Source: Apostichopus japonicus | Taxonomy: Eukaryota; Echinodermata; Holothuroidea; Aspidochirotida; Stichopodidae | Direction of reading: 5' to 3' | Length of the DNA: 64,000 nt | Assembly (NCBI RefSeq): GCF_037975245.1 | Contig: NC_092570.1 | Coordinates: forward strand, 10,251,501 to 10,315,500 | Translations under genes and position numbers: made by a program | Notes under the pieces: generated by a model | Database searches by the model: none | Told to the model about the DNA's origin: nothing | The model's input: only the letters and a program-made list of their open reading frames with translations | In this document: piece after piece, positions 46,095 through 58,924 of the stretch | Numbering within the stretch: the stretch's first letter is position 1 | Layout of the letters: every line of letters begins with the position of its first letter

Positions 46095-48340
46095 GTGACA
46101 TGCCAGGCGTTTCAGTTAGCACTCAGCTAGGGACATTACATACTAAAACATGATTTTGAATAAATTGTGTGAGAAATGAAATTTGGCTCTTCGATATGAG
46201 TGATTAAGAGTTACCAAGCGCTCTTCAGTGAGTGTCATACTGCAACATTGCCTATATAGCCATATATGTATGATGTAAACGACCAACCTGCTACCTTCTT
46301 GTCTTCTTTGTTCCAACTTAGACAACATGTAATTGCGGCTGAATATAAGTGACCGAAGTGCTAGATGTATGAAAAAGAAGTCACTCAACCGAACTAATAA
46401 GCAAAACTTGTGAATATAAACATACATAGTATGTAAGGAGTGCCGATCAAAATAGCGACACAGTTCATTTAACGCCAATTTGGTCGCTGGTTTGTTGGTT
46501 CGCTGATACTATCTACGGATGCCCATAAGCTACTTTTCAATTTGTCAACAACCTCTCCTATTCTTATGAGGCGTAACGCACATGTTATCTAATAGGCTGG
46601 AGTCACGGTAGATTATAAAACAAGGTTTCCACAATTTAACCTCTAGTGTCTCCAAATGACCTTTGACCTCCACATAAAACAATAGGCTTCTTGTACTTAA
46701 CATGTCACAACTACATACGTAATATGAGATTGGTCCAATTTTTCCTTCTTGAGATATCGTGTTTACAAGGTTTACACAAGTTGACACAAGTTGACCCCAA
46801 ATAATCTTTGACCTCCACAAAAAGCAACAGTCTTCTTTTACCAAATGTGGTATACTCCTTCACACGAAATACGGGGTTGGTCCAAGCTTCCCTTCTTTCT
46901 TCTTGAGATATCGTGTTTACAAGCAAGGCGTCACACACACACACACATCCGCCTGCATGACAGCATATGTTACGATTATCGCCGAAACCAAAAAGCAGAT
47001 GTCAGAAAGGGGAATTTAATTTCTGCGGAAGGTATTCCAAGACCAAAAGCTGTAGTGCTTTCCGGAAAACATTATAGAGATTTCAATTGGAACGTATTTC
47101 AAAGAACCTGTGGGGGAGGGGGAGGGAAGAAACGTGGGAGGTTCAACACTTTATTAACCTAACATTACCCAAATAAGGAAATTTGGACGTGATGGGAAAT
47201 GTTTTCGGTTTTGATTTACCCCACGGACTGCGGGGGGGGGGGTACTGGACATCATCTTGATGGGGAAATGACCCCCATTTCCTCTCCCCTTGGCGCCATT
47301 GATGAAGCATCATGTAATATGGAAAAGCTGTTAGTTTAAGGAGCCAAATACGCGTTTTATCTGATGACTACTCCCGGATAAACCCTCCAAAAGGTAAAAC
47401 AAAGACTGCTCGAGGTGTTCAGAACTCATATTTCCATCAAAAGTAAATAGCCATAATAATAATAAAAAATAATAATGATAAATGTGCAGTTTGTGTTGAT
47501 TGCACATTTTATAAAAGAAAAACCTATAGTGGGAGTCCAAGGGGCGAAGTTCCCGGAAGTTTGTGGATATTTCTTGTTCTCGTAGCGACTTAAAAGATAA
47601 AATGCTAAGGTCAGAAAGAGGAGTTAATTCCAAGAGATGAAGGAATTCCAAGCCCGGAATCTGCAGTTCAGAAATACATTCTGAAAATGTCAATTTCATT
47701 GGAACGTACTTCAAAGCACCTGTGGGGAGGAGGGGGGGGGGGATACCTGTAGGGTCATTGTCGATGGACCTCAATATGCTCCTTATGCATAATTTGAAAT
47801 GAGATCAAATGTTGCCAGGCTTCAACAGAGTAATAGTTAGCATTATAGTCGACATGGGTAAGGTTTTTTTTAAGCATATATTTCATAACTTTCTAACTTC
47901 ACATAATTCAACGTTATTCGTATAACGTATCCTTTCATGGCAACATATATACATAAATAAATAAATAAAATAAATGTTCTATTTGTATACTACAACACGA
48001 TATCATCGGAAAACATATTGCATAACAGCTACACATATAAGGAAACATACAAGAAATAATCTAAAATTTAACACTATATAATATGATATTTGTATATACA
48101 CAATTCAATTGATTTTCAAAGTTCTCACGAAATACTCCGTTTGTACAAATATGATTTGCCTTCTTTAATTAAATGTGAAGCACTCCAGCCTCCTAAGTTT
48201 ATTTTGTTCGATCAAGTTATAGAAAAACCTTCATTTCAACGCAACGTTAATGAGGTCGTGTAAATTACAAGACAATACAAACATTGTAACATTAACTGAT
48301 TCAGTTTGTATTTTATATTGGCAGATCTCCTATATTGTCA
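46095..48340. other. Intergenic, dispersed repeats, no gene seen
   Basis: 46600-46930 contains two tandem-like copies of the tgacctttgacctccac / gagatatcgtgtttacaag family, with a perfect inverted DR1 at 46657-46669. About 46980-47220 and 47520-47730 are copies of the family also seen at 17570-17830. Confidence 0.5.
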
Positions 48341-49040
48341 ATTAATACGTATTAATTATTTTAATACGTAATTAATACGTATTAATACGTATTATTATTA
48401 ATACGTATTAATAAGTTGACGTATATTTACGGCTATAATGCACATAGTGCATACATTTGTACTAAGTAGTAATAGATTCTACGAGACCTTTTGATGCGAA
48501 AGGCAATGAATAAATAAATAAATAAATACATATATAAATAAATAAATAAGTGACTAAATAAATAGATAACAGCAAAGAATATTTAACTGTAATATACGAT
48601 ATACAAACTAACAAATATGTATTTGAAGAAGATAACTAGTTTTTTTTTGGTAGATATTTAAACTTAAAAACATTGAGCAATTACCTTGTAAAATTGAAAT
48701 CCAGTAGCCCTGATTTACCGCAGCAGGGTAACACAAAAATAAAGAACTTGTGTCATTTAACGTATAATAAAAACATATACCATATGATGTCCATAACACT
48801 ATAACAAAAATAAATTATCAAAGACAATAAAAATATATTTGCGTTCATATTTACATATCAAACCGCAAATGATTGTATAACTACATGTTTCGATCTTGTA
48901 AATAATATATATATATATCAGAAACACCCAAACACTTGTAAAATATATTTGTTGCTTCAAATGTATGCAGAAAATTTAATATATAAATATGTAGGTTTGC
49001 GTTATATATTGCCTTGGTAATAGAGAAATATGGTTGGTCC
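48163..49040 (-). other. Probable gene B 3' UTR region
   Basis: Sequence after the gene B stop. It is strongly AT-rich with microsatellites. The first canonical AATAAA on the minus strand noticed is the complement of 48198-48203, about 840 nt downstream, with ATTAAA nearby. The exact 3' end cannot be fixed from sequence. Confidence 0.3.
48341..48416. repeat. Palindromic TAATACGTATTA cluster
   Basis: The self-complementary 12-mer taatacgtatta and its parts are repeated about six times within 75 bp. (AAAT)n tracts lie nearby at about 47955 and 48515-48550. Confidence 0.8.
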
Positions 49041-49144
49041 TCAGACATTGTTGACTCTAAATCTTCCACGCGGTTCTACTAACGCAGCCGACCGGAAGTA
49101 CTCAATGCCAAGACTGTTGTTACTTCCTACGGTCATAAAATAGT
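49041..49144 (-). CDS. Gene B exon 8 (C-terminus and stop)
   Basis: 104 nt after gttacag|. It encodes YFMTVGSNNSLGIEYF, then RGRFRVNNV and TGA (complement at 49041-49043). Confidence 0.9.
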
Positions 49145-52100
49145 CTGTAACAAAACAAAACAAAATATCAATTGCAGGTTTTCATTTTCGCGAAGGATAA
49201 GAATTAGTGCGTTAAGCAAAAGCATTTATATCGAAGCGTCCTTTACATTTTCATTATGTACATACTATGCCACCCCCTCCCCCCACCCACCCCACCGTTG
49301 ACCAACACTAACCTCCCGAAAGAGAAATGTTGCCAAATCTTCGATATTTCACAATCGTTGTCGAATTCTTGACTGTATAGACAACATTTGTTTGTAATAA
49401 TTTTGCATTAAACTATAATTAAGTCTATTCTCTTCTTCTAAATATTCTAGCCTATTTTGTCGTGCCCACTATGGCCTCCCAGCATACGAGTATGACTTAC
49501 TTCTGTTCGTAAAAGACTCAAAGACGTCATCTCCAACGAACTCTGGATGTGCGTACCAATAAAAGAACTTTGCATCCGGGTACTTGGTTGTTTCGCCTTG
49601 AGAAGGTTTGTCAAATGCTTCCTGAAATGACAGAGTTTTAACAATGTAAACAATAAACACACTGATGTAAAACATAACAACAGTGTAAACAATAACAAGA
49701 ATGTAACCGTCAAGAACAATATAATTGCGTACAATCCTTCATCCTGACAATAATGAAGAAAGCATTGTATCTATAATTTGTAGGAAATGGCTAACAAACT
49801 TTAACTGTATGCTGATAAGACGAAGAGGATTAGATGATCATTACAAAATGGTGTGATTTAAGCCGTTAAAGCCCGCCGAACACAGCCGACTGCCAGTCGG
49901 AAAAATGTAGCATATTCAGTTTTCCCGTCTGAATTAAGCCGACTTGACATGAACATGGCAAAATATTTTGTCAGTTGTAATCTTGAGCACACGTACACTC
50001 TCCGAATATCACCCAACGTAACAACGGTCGTGTAGTGTGCGGCGGGGTGCTACTGATCATAAGCCAGTTTGGAAAAACCGGACATTTTTCTGGAATTTTC
50101 TGATTTGCAGTCGTGTAGTGCTTCACGACTGAAGCGGTACAGGTTTAACAAATATAACCAATCAAATGTTAATAAATTTGCATGTGACCTAAACAAGCTC
50201 CGGTCCGGTAAACGATCGTTCCGTGTACTAATTAGTTGGTCAGTGTGCGGGGTCATTCGTAGCACTATTAGTCTTTACGAATAAAGTTGAGTCTGGTCTG
50301 GATCAGTCGTACGGTGTACGTCGGGTTTAAGAGTACTACTTTCCCCTTGATGTCTCAATGTCAGCAAGTTACGGTATAGAAGACTATATATAATCTTACC
50401 GCGTGTATCACGTTGCCTGCACCATCCAGTACTTTGTTGGAGCATTGCTCGTTTCGTATTACACACACCCGGTACTGACTTTTGGACCCCGTTTCATACA
50501 GTTCCATTCTGAATTTACCTAGGAAGGAAAAACAAAATACAATTGATCTTATCAGGTAAAATATAACGTAACTGAAATAGATATGGGATGTGGGTGTTAT
50601 ACTTATACAATGAAGTGTCTAACAACTCCCAAATGTGCACAGCTCTATTGGCAGCCGTACTCTATCCATGCAGAGTACGGTTTATGTATATGCATGACTT
50701 CATATGGTTCAAACCTGACACGGAGTGACACAGCAACATATCTAATCAGCAAATACACTTAACATAGGTAAACAAATAAACTCAACGCAAGGGCACATAA
50801 CAAAAATCAACATACACCAAAACATTTACACTAAACATATCCTAACCACGTATCATTTCATATACAAACAAATAAACACGAATACAAGAAACCAATATCA
50901 AACCAGCATAATATGCGCAGGCTTTCATAGGATTTACATACGAAGATGGTTTAATACAGTAACTGTCGCCTTTGAAAACCTGTAAGACCGTGAGAAGGAG
51001 GGTGATATATTATTGTACGTGAATGTATGCAATATGAATATACATTAACCCCATCGTGTTTGCTTTAAATAATGAAAATTAATGAACGAACAAAGTAGTA
51101 GTCCTGCGGGCTTACTTTTACTGTCGATGGTGGTGTCCATTGATACTCGATTGCCGTCCATTCTGAGGTACTTTGGTGATAGATTGAATGGTTGCTGTGA
51201 GATGTACCTTGGGTTTGTTGTAGACTTGTATCTTAGTAACTGTGCAGTTACAATGGTATCAATTTCACAAGTTACTTTGTCCTCTGGATACAAAAACAAT
51301 ACAACAAGACACTCATGTAATAGCTGTATCATAATTATAACGTTTATTAATCAACCTATTTCACGTAGGTGGGCGATGTTTAGCGTACATGTTTTGGAGA
51401 AAAATTGTATAAATAATTGTATTTTATTTCCGGCACAAACATTTGTAATAATTGTTTAAATGTCATGCATTTTCGTTTCGCTGTGACAGACATATTTATC
51501 CTGAGCAATGGGTATTGGAATTTAACCATTATTCTCGCCGTAAGCTGGTTACCTTTTCATTTGCGCATGCTCGTACGATCGTCATACGAACTACACCTAA
51601 GCCTTATACCACCACGGTGAAATATGGCAAATAGCCTCACTCGTAGACGAAAGTGAAACATTCTGCCCAGATTAGTGTTTGTAAATTAGGCGAAGATATG
51701 GACGTCTCAGAAATTAAATTTCTGAATCTGTATTTACGAGACTTTCTCGAGAGTTCGAACACAGAGAAGCAACAACATTTTTCTTTTTCGAGAGTATTTT
51801 GTGCCAAGAGGCTGTTCGTTGCACACATTACCAGTTGTTCATAAGGAATGAACATAGACACGACCTTTAACCTAGTATGACGTCATTGAATAATAATATC
51901 TAACCCCATTGTGAGATCCTGGAATACCTGCATACGAAACAAATGACTGAAGCAATTGAATGTTTCTCTACCTGATAAGATAAGTGTGATGGTGACTTCG
52001 ATCTGGACCACTAACTTGTTTCCATTCTCCTCTTCTTTCTCACGTAAAATAACCTTTAAATAAAGATAAACAAAAAACGATCCCTGTTTATTATGCAGGA

Positions 52101-55100
52101 AAAACAATATCAGTAATAAGGACGGTGTCATGTGTGGCATATAACGCAGATATGTGGGAAAGCTGAACAGCTAAGAAATGGAATTTTCATTAGGGAGACA
52201 AGTGGTGTCAAAGGTGGAAAAAGGTAAAGAGGGGAGGTGAGGTGGGGGAGGTGGGGAGATGGGGTGGGGAGGAGTTAAACGGCCTCGTTGACCAACAATA
52301 TATCAATCATACGTCAATGTACCATAAAAATAGCGGTAGTGGCGGTTAGATGGGGAGCTTAGTTGGAGTAAGAGAAGGTTAGTTTTATAGATGAATATAC
52401 AGAGTGTCTCGAACATATTGCTTTGGTTCATGGTTGATTTGTCTTTAATGGTGAAAATGAAATACTAGAATATCAGTGGATCCAGCGGTTTCAAATTTTA
52501 CTAATAGAAGTGTTTCTAGAATCGCTTAATCTGCCAACTACATGTACATTATTTTGCACGATGTGCAGTTATTATGTCTATATAGTCTACTTAATATGAT
52601 CATCCGATACAAGAGTATTCCGAGATTATATCCATCAAGTCTCACAAAGCGTCCTACATGTTTTTAAAGTATACTATAAACTATACATACCATTGTTATT
52701 TCTTTGCGTACGTCAATGTTGTAAAACATGGTGGATACATCCGCGAGTGTATAACCTTTAAGAGCAGTTCCGTTTAATTTGCTGATGACGTCACCCTGCC
52801 TATATGGAAAGATAAAGATGTTATTTACTCGAATGTAACGAAAAACCAACAACAACAACAGAAACCCGGAAATCTGGCATGTATATATATAGTATACTCT
52901 AAAAATATTGAATATGATTGCAAACCTTGCTAAATATATCAACCGTTGGTTAGTTGTGCCTTTAATCTGCGTATCAAGTTTAACCTACACTAGAATGGCG
53001 TGTAGGCCATTTTCTCTCAAATCTTCAATATTTTTGAGTGAGTGAAACATTAATAGACGGTCCAGTCTTTGTCAGTAATTATCAGTTGGGAATAACTAAC
53101 TGCATAATACGAAGTAGACTATTCCTCCCCCCCCCCCCCCTAGTTATGAGATTAATAAATGATATTTGTTTGATATATAGGGAGGCTAGGACAGATTTGT
53201 TTAAACAAGGCATATAAGTCCTTAAAATCTTTGGAGTGACGGTCACATATTGATGTACTATCAAAAAAAAAAAGATTATTTTATTACCCTATTGATTTAT
53301 ATTAACCGATATCATTTTATAATCTGCTTGATATGTTGCCCGAAATCATATTATTACCCGATTGAACAACAGAAAGTGTATAATATCCCAAGTAAAGATT
53401 TAAAGACAATTTATTCAGATGGCATCACATACCTTCTAGCAATGCAACTTCCTGGAGTAGTTAAAGATATACGGATACCTATGAAAAGCATTGTCCTAAT
53501 CACTCTAATATAGGCATTAGAAATCATGAAAATAGCTGCAACTTCCATCAAAATCCATCAAAGATTGACCAGTTTACAAGTCTTTCTAGTGTCATTTATG
53601 AATAAACATTAGCTAAATATGCACATTTATGATGCACAGGATGTGACTGCCTAATGTTCTGTTACGTCACTATTCCTTTGTTTTCACAACCTTCGTTTCA
53701 AGGACACTGAGCACAGGTTTGTGGCCTAATGCGATTTTTTGAAATATTTTATGGTCTTCTTTGAAAAGAAGAGCATCACATTATTCAAATGATGTATGTG
53801 CATGGTTTTATAATTAGTGGTTAGTTTAGTAAGGGCTAAAATAAGAAATTTTGATGAGCGCAACACTCCACGTCATATTTTAAACATATTTTATAAGTTT
53901 CACAGACTTAATGGCAACTTCAAATGTGTATAACTTGGAAACGAAAAGAATATGAATATGAGGCAAATTGACTAGGTGCACGGTAGTAAAACTATAAAGG
54001 TTTAGCCAGTCAAACTATATATAATGCATTCAATCAACCATATCCCGTGCTATAGGGGCATGATATTGAGATAGGGTTTTCAACTAGCAGCGTTTAATAT
54101 GTTTCTCTTCAACATAAGTATCGCATTGCTTGCAACTATAGGCTATCAATAAAAACGTTTCTACTTACTGTAATGTTGACAAAGAAGCCAATCCATTTTC
54201 TATAGCCCGAGCTACGTAGAAACAACCATCTTCACTCATTTTAATGTGTAGGCCGAATCGTATAGGTGATTTGGTGCTTGGATGTGACAAGTTGACGTTA
54301 TTGCCTGGTGGTTCTTGCACCGAATCCTATGTAAGATTAACACAGACATTGTTTGAGAATTGGCGCAAGAAAGTCTCCCTGATTTCTTGTTTGAAGTGGA
54401 CCTCCTTAAAGATAGAGTTTTTACAAGAAACAACTCTACGTAGCTTGTACCATCTACTATACCCAAAATGTATACACACCCACCATATCGACATACCCAC
54501 CATATCGAAATACCCACCATGTCGACATACCACCATGTCGACAAACCCACCATATCGACATACCAACCACATCGACATACCCAGCATGGCGACATACCCA
54601 CCATATCGACATACCCAGCATGGCGACATACCCACCATATCGACATACCCACCATGTCGACATACCCAGCATATCGACATACCCAGCATGGCGACTGGAG
54701 GTGGTTTCCTTTTCCATTGTTTTGCTTGGGTCATGCAGTAGTTATCAAAGAAAAGGGTCAATGCTATGCTGCGCAATTGTGTCGCAATCTTTTAGGCTTG
54801 TTCTCTGCATTCGCCTTCATTAAATCGGATATAGTACAATATCAACCAACTTGATTTCGCAAATGAACCAAATTACGATTGGATTCCCCTTGCGACGCAA
54901 ACTTTAATAAGTTAAACTTAATTATCCCTTAAAATCTAACGACTTTTAGTATTTGCCTGTTACACTAATTTTCTAATTTGCTTATTTGATAATGACTAAT
55001 TTATGCTGTTCCCACCTTTGATTCTTTTAATTGTCAGAATCCAAACTTATCACAAATGCCACTCTTCACCCCCCCCCCACCCCTTCCCCGAGAACTACTA

Positions 55101-55554
55101 CAAAATATCAAGTCTTAAAGTGAACTATGGATAAAAAATTACCCATAACTCTCAACAGTGTACATGCTGACATTATTTCATTAGCCGAGCCACTATCCCA
55201 CAGACACTGAGACCCCACCCCAGCCCGCACCCACCCCTCCCCCCACTCTTATGTGTTAACATGTCTGGGATATTCCTGTTATTTTTTTCACAGATAAAAC
55301 AGAAAGTTTAAAACATAAATCGTACTCACCTTCTTAAAAAAGATGCTTTTAATTCCCCTAAGGGGTGATCTAGATCTAGATCTTGACCGCGGTCTGACGG
55401 TCAGTTGTTCCTTCCCGGGAACCCTCTGGTCATTCGTATCAACATCCCATCCAATGGCTGAGGATTGATCAGATTGTGTTGTGTTGCCGGTTGATGGATT
55501 CCAAGCAGACAACTCGCGGATATGCACAATTGGGAGCACTTGCATAGATGCCAT
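49041..55554 (-). CDS. Gene B: PDZ plus IL-1-like beta-trefoil protein, 361 aa
   Basis: Minus-strand coding sequence in order: 55554-55330, 54326-54169, 52799-52691, 52053-51972, 51283-51116, 50518-50400, 49621-49501 and 49144-49041 (1086 nt). All introns are GT-AG. Residues 1-75 are a basic leader with RPRSRSRSRSPLRG and no signal peptide. Residues about 85-175 form a PDZ domain with loop IRFGLHI, ARAIENGLA and GDVISKLNG. The C-terminal roughly 170 residues align with the trefoil of gene A: KYLRMDG, FRMELYE, RVCVIRN, PDAKFFYWYAHPEF, VFESFTN-RNYFMTV (F321-S323), GRFRVNNV. The ATG (cgaaaATGG) has a good context and is preceded by a TATA box and a kappaB site. The RS repeat could act as a nuclear localisation or phosphorylation segment; several vertebrate IL-1-family precursors (IL-1alpha, IL-33) also enter the nucleus, but this parallel is inference. 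The same fold uncertainty applies as for gene A. Confidence 0.85.
49501..49621 (-). CDS. Gene B exon 7 (trefoil, FESF motif)
   Basis: 121 nt between catttcag| and |gtaagt. It encodes YPDAKFFYWYAHPEF and DDVFESFTNR. Confidence 0.9.
50400..50518 (-). CDS. Gene B exon 6 (trefoil middle)
   Basis: 119 nt between ttcctag| and |gtaaga. It encodes FRMELYETGSKSQYRVCVIR and NKVLDGAGNVIHA. Confidence 0.9.
51116..51283 (-). CDS. Gene B exon 5 (trefoil start)
   Basis: 168 nt between gtatccag| and |gtaagc, the same length and phase as gene A exon 5. It contains TIVTAQLLRYKSTTNPRY and SPKYLRMDGNRVSMD. Confidence 0.9.
51972..52053 (-). CDS. Gene B exon 4 (PDZ end and linker)
   Basis: 82 nt between atttaaag| and |gtagag. 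It encodes VILREKEEENGNKLVVQIEV and TITLILS. Confidence 0.9.
52691..52799 (-). CDS. Gene B exon 3 (PDZ second half)
   Basis: 109 nt between ccatatag| and |gtatgt. It encodes QGDVISKLNGTALKGYTLAD, the PDZ core turn and alpha-B helix. Confidence 0.9.
54169..54326 (-). CDS. Gene B exon 2 (PDZ first half)
   Basis: 158 nt between cttacatag| and |gtaagt. It contains STKSPIRFGLHIKMSEDGCF and YVARAIENGLASLSTL. Confidence 0.9.
54468..54700. repeat. 17-bp minisatellite in gene B intron 1
   Basis: The unit acccaccatatcgacat is repeated about 13 times, with variants ending in catgtcgac and catggcgac. It gives spurious Cys/Trp/Gly-rich ORFs on the minus strand and His/Pro/Thr-rich ORFs on the plus strand. 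Confidence 0.95.
55330..55554 (-). CDS. Gene B exon 1 (RS-rich leader, 75 codons)
   Basis: 225 nt, ends AAG|gtgagt in phase 0. It is a hydrophilic leader ending RPRSRSRSRSPLRG, KSIFFKK. It is half the length of gene A exon 1 and not visibly related to it, so the leaders diverged or were exchanged after duplication. Confidence 0.8.
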
Positions 55555-55738
55555 TTTCGTTAGTTAACGTTGGTGTCTTCTTCGGGTTCTTTAATTAACT
55601 TGAATGTTAACAGTAATGTTGTTACAGCGTTACACGTTATTGGTCTGGTTAGAACTTTATATTTGTTTAAGTCTGAACTCGTAGTTTCGTTCAAGACAAG
55701 CACTGAGGTCTCAATGACTACCTTCATTCGGCAGTCTC

Positions 55739-55745
55739 ATTTATA
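55739..55745 (-). promoter_or_regulatory. TATA box of gene B
   Basis: The minus strand reads TATAAAT (plus atttata). It predicts transcription start near 55710 and a 5' UTR of about 155 nt. Confidence 0.65.
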
Positions 55746-55774
55746 CAGTTTCAATGCGAACGGTACACACACAG

Positions 55775-55784
55775 GGAATGTCCC
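55775..55784 (-). promoter_or_regulatory. kappaB site upstream of gene B
   Basis: The minus strand reads GGGACATTCC, an exact match to GGGRNNYYCC and one base from the classical GGGACTTTCC. It lies about 30 bp upstream of the TATA box, mirroring the gene A promoter. Confidence 0.65.
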
Positions 55785-55799
55785 AAGCCGATGAGATCA

Positions 55800-58700
55800 G
55801 ATATACCGTAGCACATATAGACCATGATTCATATTTTGATTAGATACAGTTCCATAACAGAAATATGGAGATTATTTCAACATAGTTTTATTAAGAGTCG
55901 AAGGAGTATCCCACATTTACGTTACTGGATAAGTAAACGCCTACTATTACCACCACAAAGACACAAAACAAATTAGTCATACATAAAATAGCCTAGCCTA
56001 CATGTAGTTACGTTTAAAATTGAGTGCCTAAGCCCTATCATTATTTTTGTATATTCAATACCACTATCTGAATATATTTATTTCTAACATAGGGATAACC
56101 TGCATTCATTTCCATGCAGTTATGTTATCAAAAAAATACAGAGACAAAATTGGGTTATATATTTATTGATTTACGAAACTCAAGTTCCGTTTTGAGTTGA
56201 CTTCATGTGTTATTGCTAACTTTGAGAGAAGCTGTATTTTTTTAATTTGATATATTTGATGTATATTTGATGTATACGAGATGTACGGTTTTTGCGTAAC
56301 TGTTACAATTGAGGAATAATCGGGTGTTTGTGAGAGAACTGTTGAGCAGCCACTCAAACAGAGATTCTACACTTTGAATAATTAAATTTGCCTTCAATAC
56401 ACATGTTGTCATTCATGAGTTGATTACGAGGTTTACTTTACAGACTGAAGCCATTCTTGAATCTGAGTCGCCTTAGTGTTTGGTTTCAGACCTTATAGAA
56501 TAGAGCACATATTTAGTATTACGAAAGGAGTTCAGTAGGCTAAGCATCTCGTTCATAATACAAGTTATAAAATTCATTTTATCGCCATTCTGAACACAGT
56601 GGCAGGTTATTCATAGTTCAAACTTACAGTGATAGGTGTTTATCATTTCTTAACTCTATCCGATTAACTGATCCGATTTTTTATTTTTTTTTTTAATTAA
56701 ATTTCATGGTTTGTCCCAATCTCTTTATTATTTTTTATCTCGCGACATTTTCATTTTCATATTCAGGCAAGAGTAGCTGGCAATTCGGGCAAGAATCGGG
56801 AACGATTCGGGAGAGAATCGGGAATGATTAGGAGGAGAATCGGGAATGATTGAGGCAAGAACCGGGAACAATTCTGGGGAGAAACGAAGACAATTCGTGT
56901 GACCGTGTATTAAAATCTTCATATTTCTTAACTCTTTGTGCTCTCTAAGTGACTCGATTGTAATTTTTTATTCATCTTAAATTGAATTTGAAGTTTTCCC
57001 CTAGGCTGCCCGAAGTTTTCAAAGACTTTTACCCGGATTTTGAGAATTTTTGGAAATCAGCCCTCCCCCACATGTCTCGTTACGCCTATGATTCAGTAGA
57101 AGAAAACAAAACTCGAATGCATCTGATATGGTGAAGATACCTGGATAATTTGTAACCAAAACTTAAATCTCTCTCCTGATTGACTGACATGGTATTGTTT
57201 GGAATGGGTTTAGGGGAGGGGGAGGGGAGGGATACATATTAAGAAAACCATGGTAACTAGACGAATGTATTTTCTAAGCCAATGAAATTCTTCGCTTTGA
57301 ATATTACCACCACGTGAGCAAGGTATAGTCAGTATATCAAAAATTGCCAAGATTGAACTTACTTAAAGGGGGAGCGTGGGGGGGGGGTAGTTCTATATTT
57401 AGCCCAGAGACCTATATGACACCTATAAATTCAATTGGTCTACGTTTTACACAGGTGTGGTTGGAATGTGGGATCTACTGCATCCTGCACCCCCCCCCCC
57501 CCCTCCCCAACCAGCCACCAGAAAGAATACGGAAAAAGGAACTATTCAGACAGGCTTTACAGAAAGTTTCAATTCAAGGACTTGTTAAAACAGAAAATAT
57601 TCTAGAAATGTTCATTACAAGCTTCCGTATGATGTTATAACCTAAAAATAATCGATGACATAGCTTTGTGTAGGTAAAAGACAACATGAATAGCTTCGAT
57701 TTCCGTTCAGCTGGTATTTGGAATCAAAAGGTCACAAGTAAAAAACGGAAATTTTTCTGCGGTTCTCGCCAATTTCCATAACATCATTTTACAACTACCA
57801 GTCACTTTCATATAGCGCAATAACAACAACGTCATATAGTAAACGTCAAATTTATTACGATGCAAAATTGTAGTGGAGAGCTAACATAGATGTGGTAGTG
57901 CTTTTCCAGGAGCTCAGCCACGTATACTAAGGTGTTTTTTTTGGGGGGGGGGGGGAGGGGGGCCACGTATACTTACAAGGGAGCGTGGGGGGCTTTAAGG
58001 TCTTGAGTGTGCAGTGCATATATGTATTTACAGTATAGTACAACCTAAAATATAGCAACATTTGGCATCTATAGGCAAATTTATGCATCTTACAAAAAAT
58101 TGTCCCTAACTTTGCTATATTGTGAACATCCCGCGAATTCTTATTCGAAAGTACAAAGAATTAACAGGAAAAGGGTAATAAAGGTAAATGGAGCTTAGTG
58201 AATCAGTTGTTCTGTGTAATACCATGTTTTAAGGTCAATATTGAATTCATCTGGAATTTTTAGCATTCTATTGTCACATACATTCATTACATATCAGTAA
58301 GTAGCGATTGAGGAAAGAGAGATTACCGTGAAAGATTTTCTACAAACGAGTAACTAAACTTTTCTTAACAAAAATAACAAAATTGTTGTCCCAAGCAATT
58401 ATGAATGCAAACCATACCTTTCTTATTCATATTTTAAAATCAAACAATCAAATCATCTTTATCACGTGACGCCCGACGGGGGAAAAAACCCGTATGTTTC
58501 GCTCATTTTAAATTTTAAAGCAAGATCCTGTTTCATATAGCTCATAAAGGATTTGACGAGGGAATTGTATTAGCTCTATCAGCGAGGATTTTGTTTTATT
58601 GCAAGACGATCAATCTGTAGGAGACTACTTAAGGTGCTACCTTTTCGTCCTCCCCCCCCCCCCCCCCCCCGAACCTTTGATTTCCTCCAGACTTCCGTAC

Positions 58701-58860
58701 CCAGTTTCCACCTCCGCAGGTTATTTCGTTTCGGCAAACCTATGTGCCAAATGAGCCCCATATTACCCAGGGCGCAATTTTTTTTTATATCCCAAACAGG
58801 TTTGCAATTATGGAGTTTTCAGCCGATAATGACCATCGCTTGTAAGTTGGAAGACATATA
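55800..58860. other. Intergenic, no gene seen
   Basis: AT-rich, with several poly-G/poly-C tracts (57373, 57490, 57943, 58652). 56756-56890 is a degenerate roughly 21-bp repeat (gagaatcgggaatgattag). No supported exons. Confidence 0.45.
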
Positions 58861-58924
58861 CACTGAAGCAGGAGAATGATAAGGTCCATAAGTCAAAAAT
58901 TGTCAAAACATGTATAGTAAACGT

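Noticed and set aside
54236-54776. Cys/Trp/Gly-rich minus-strand ORFs and His/Thr-rich plus-strand ORFs
   Set aside because: They arise from the 17-bp array in gene B intron 1. Part of the minus ORF overlaps the real exon 2 but in another frame.
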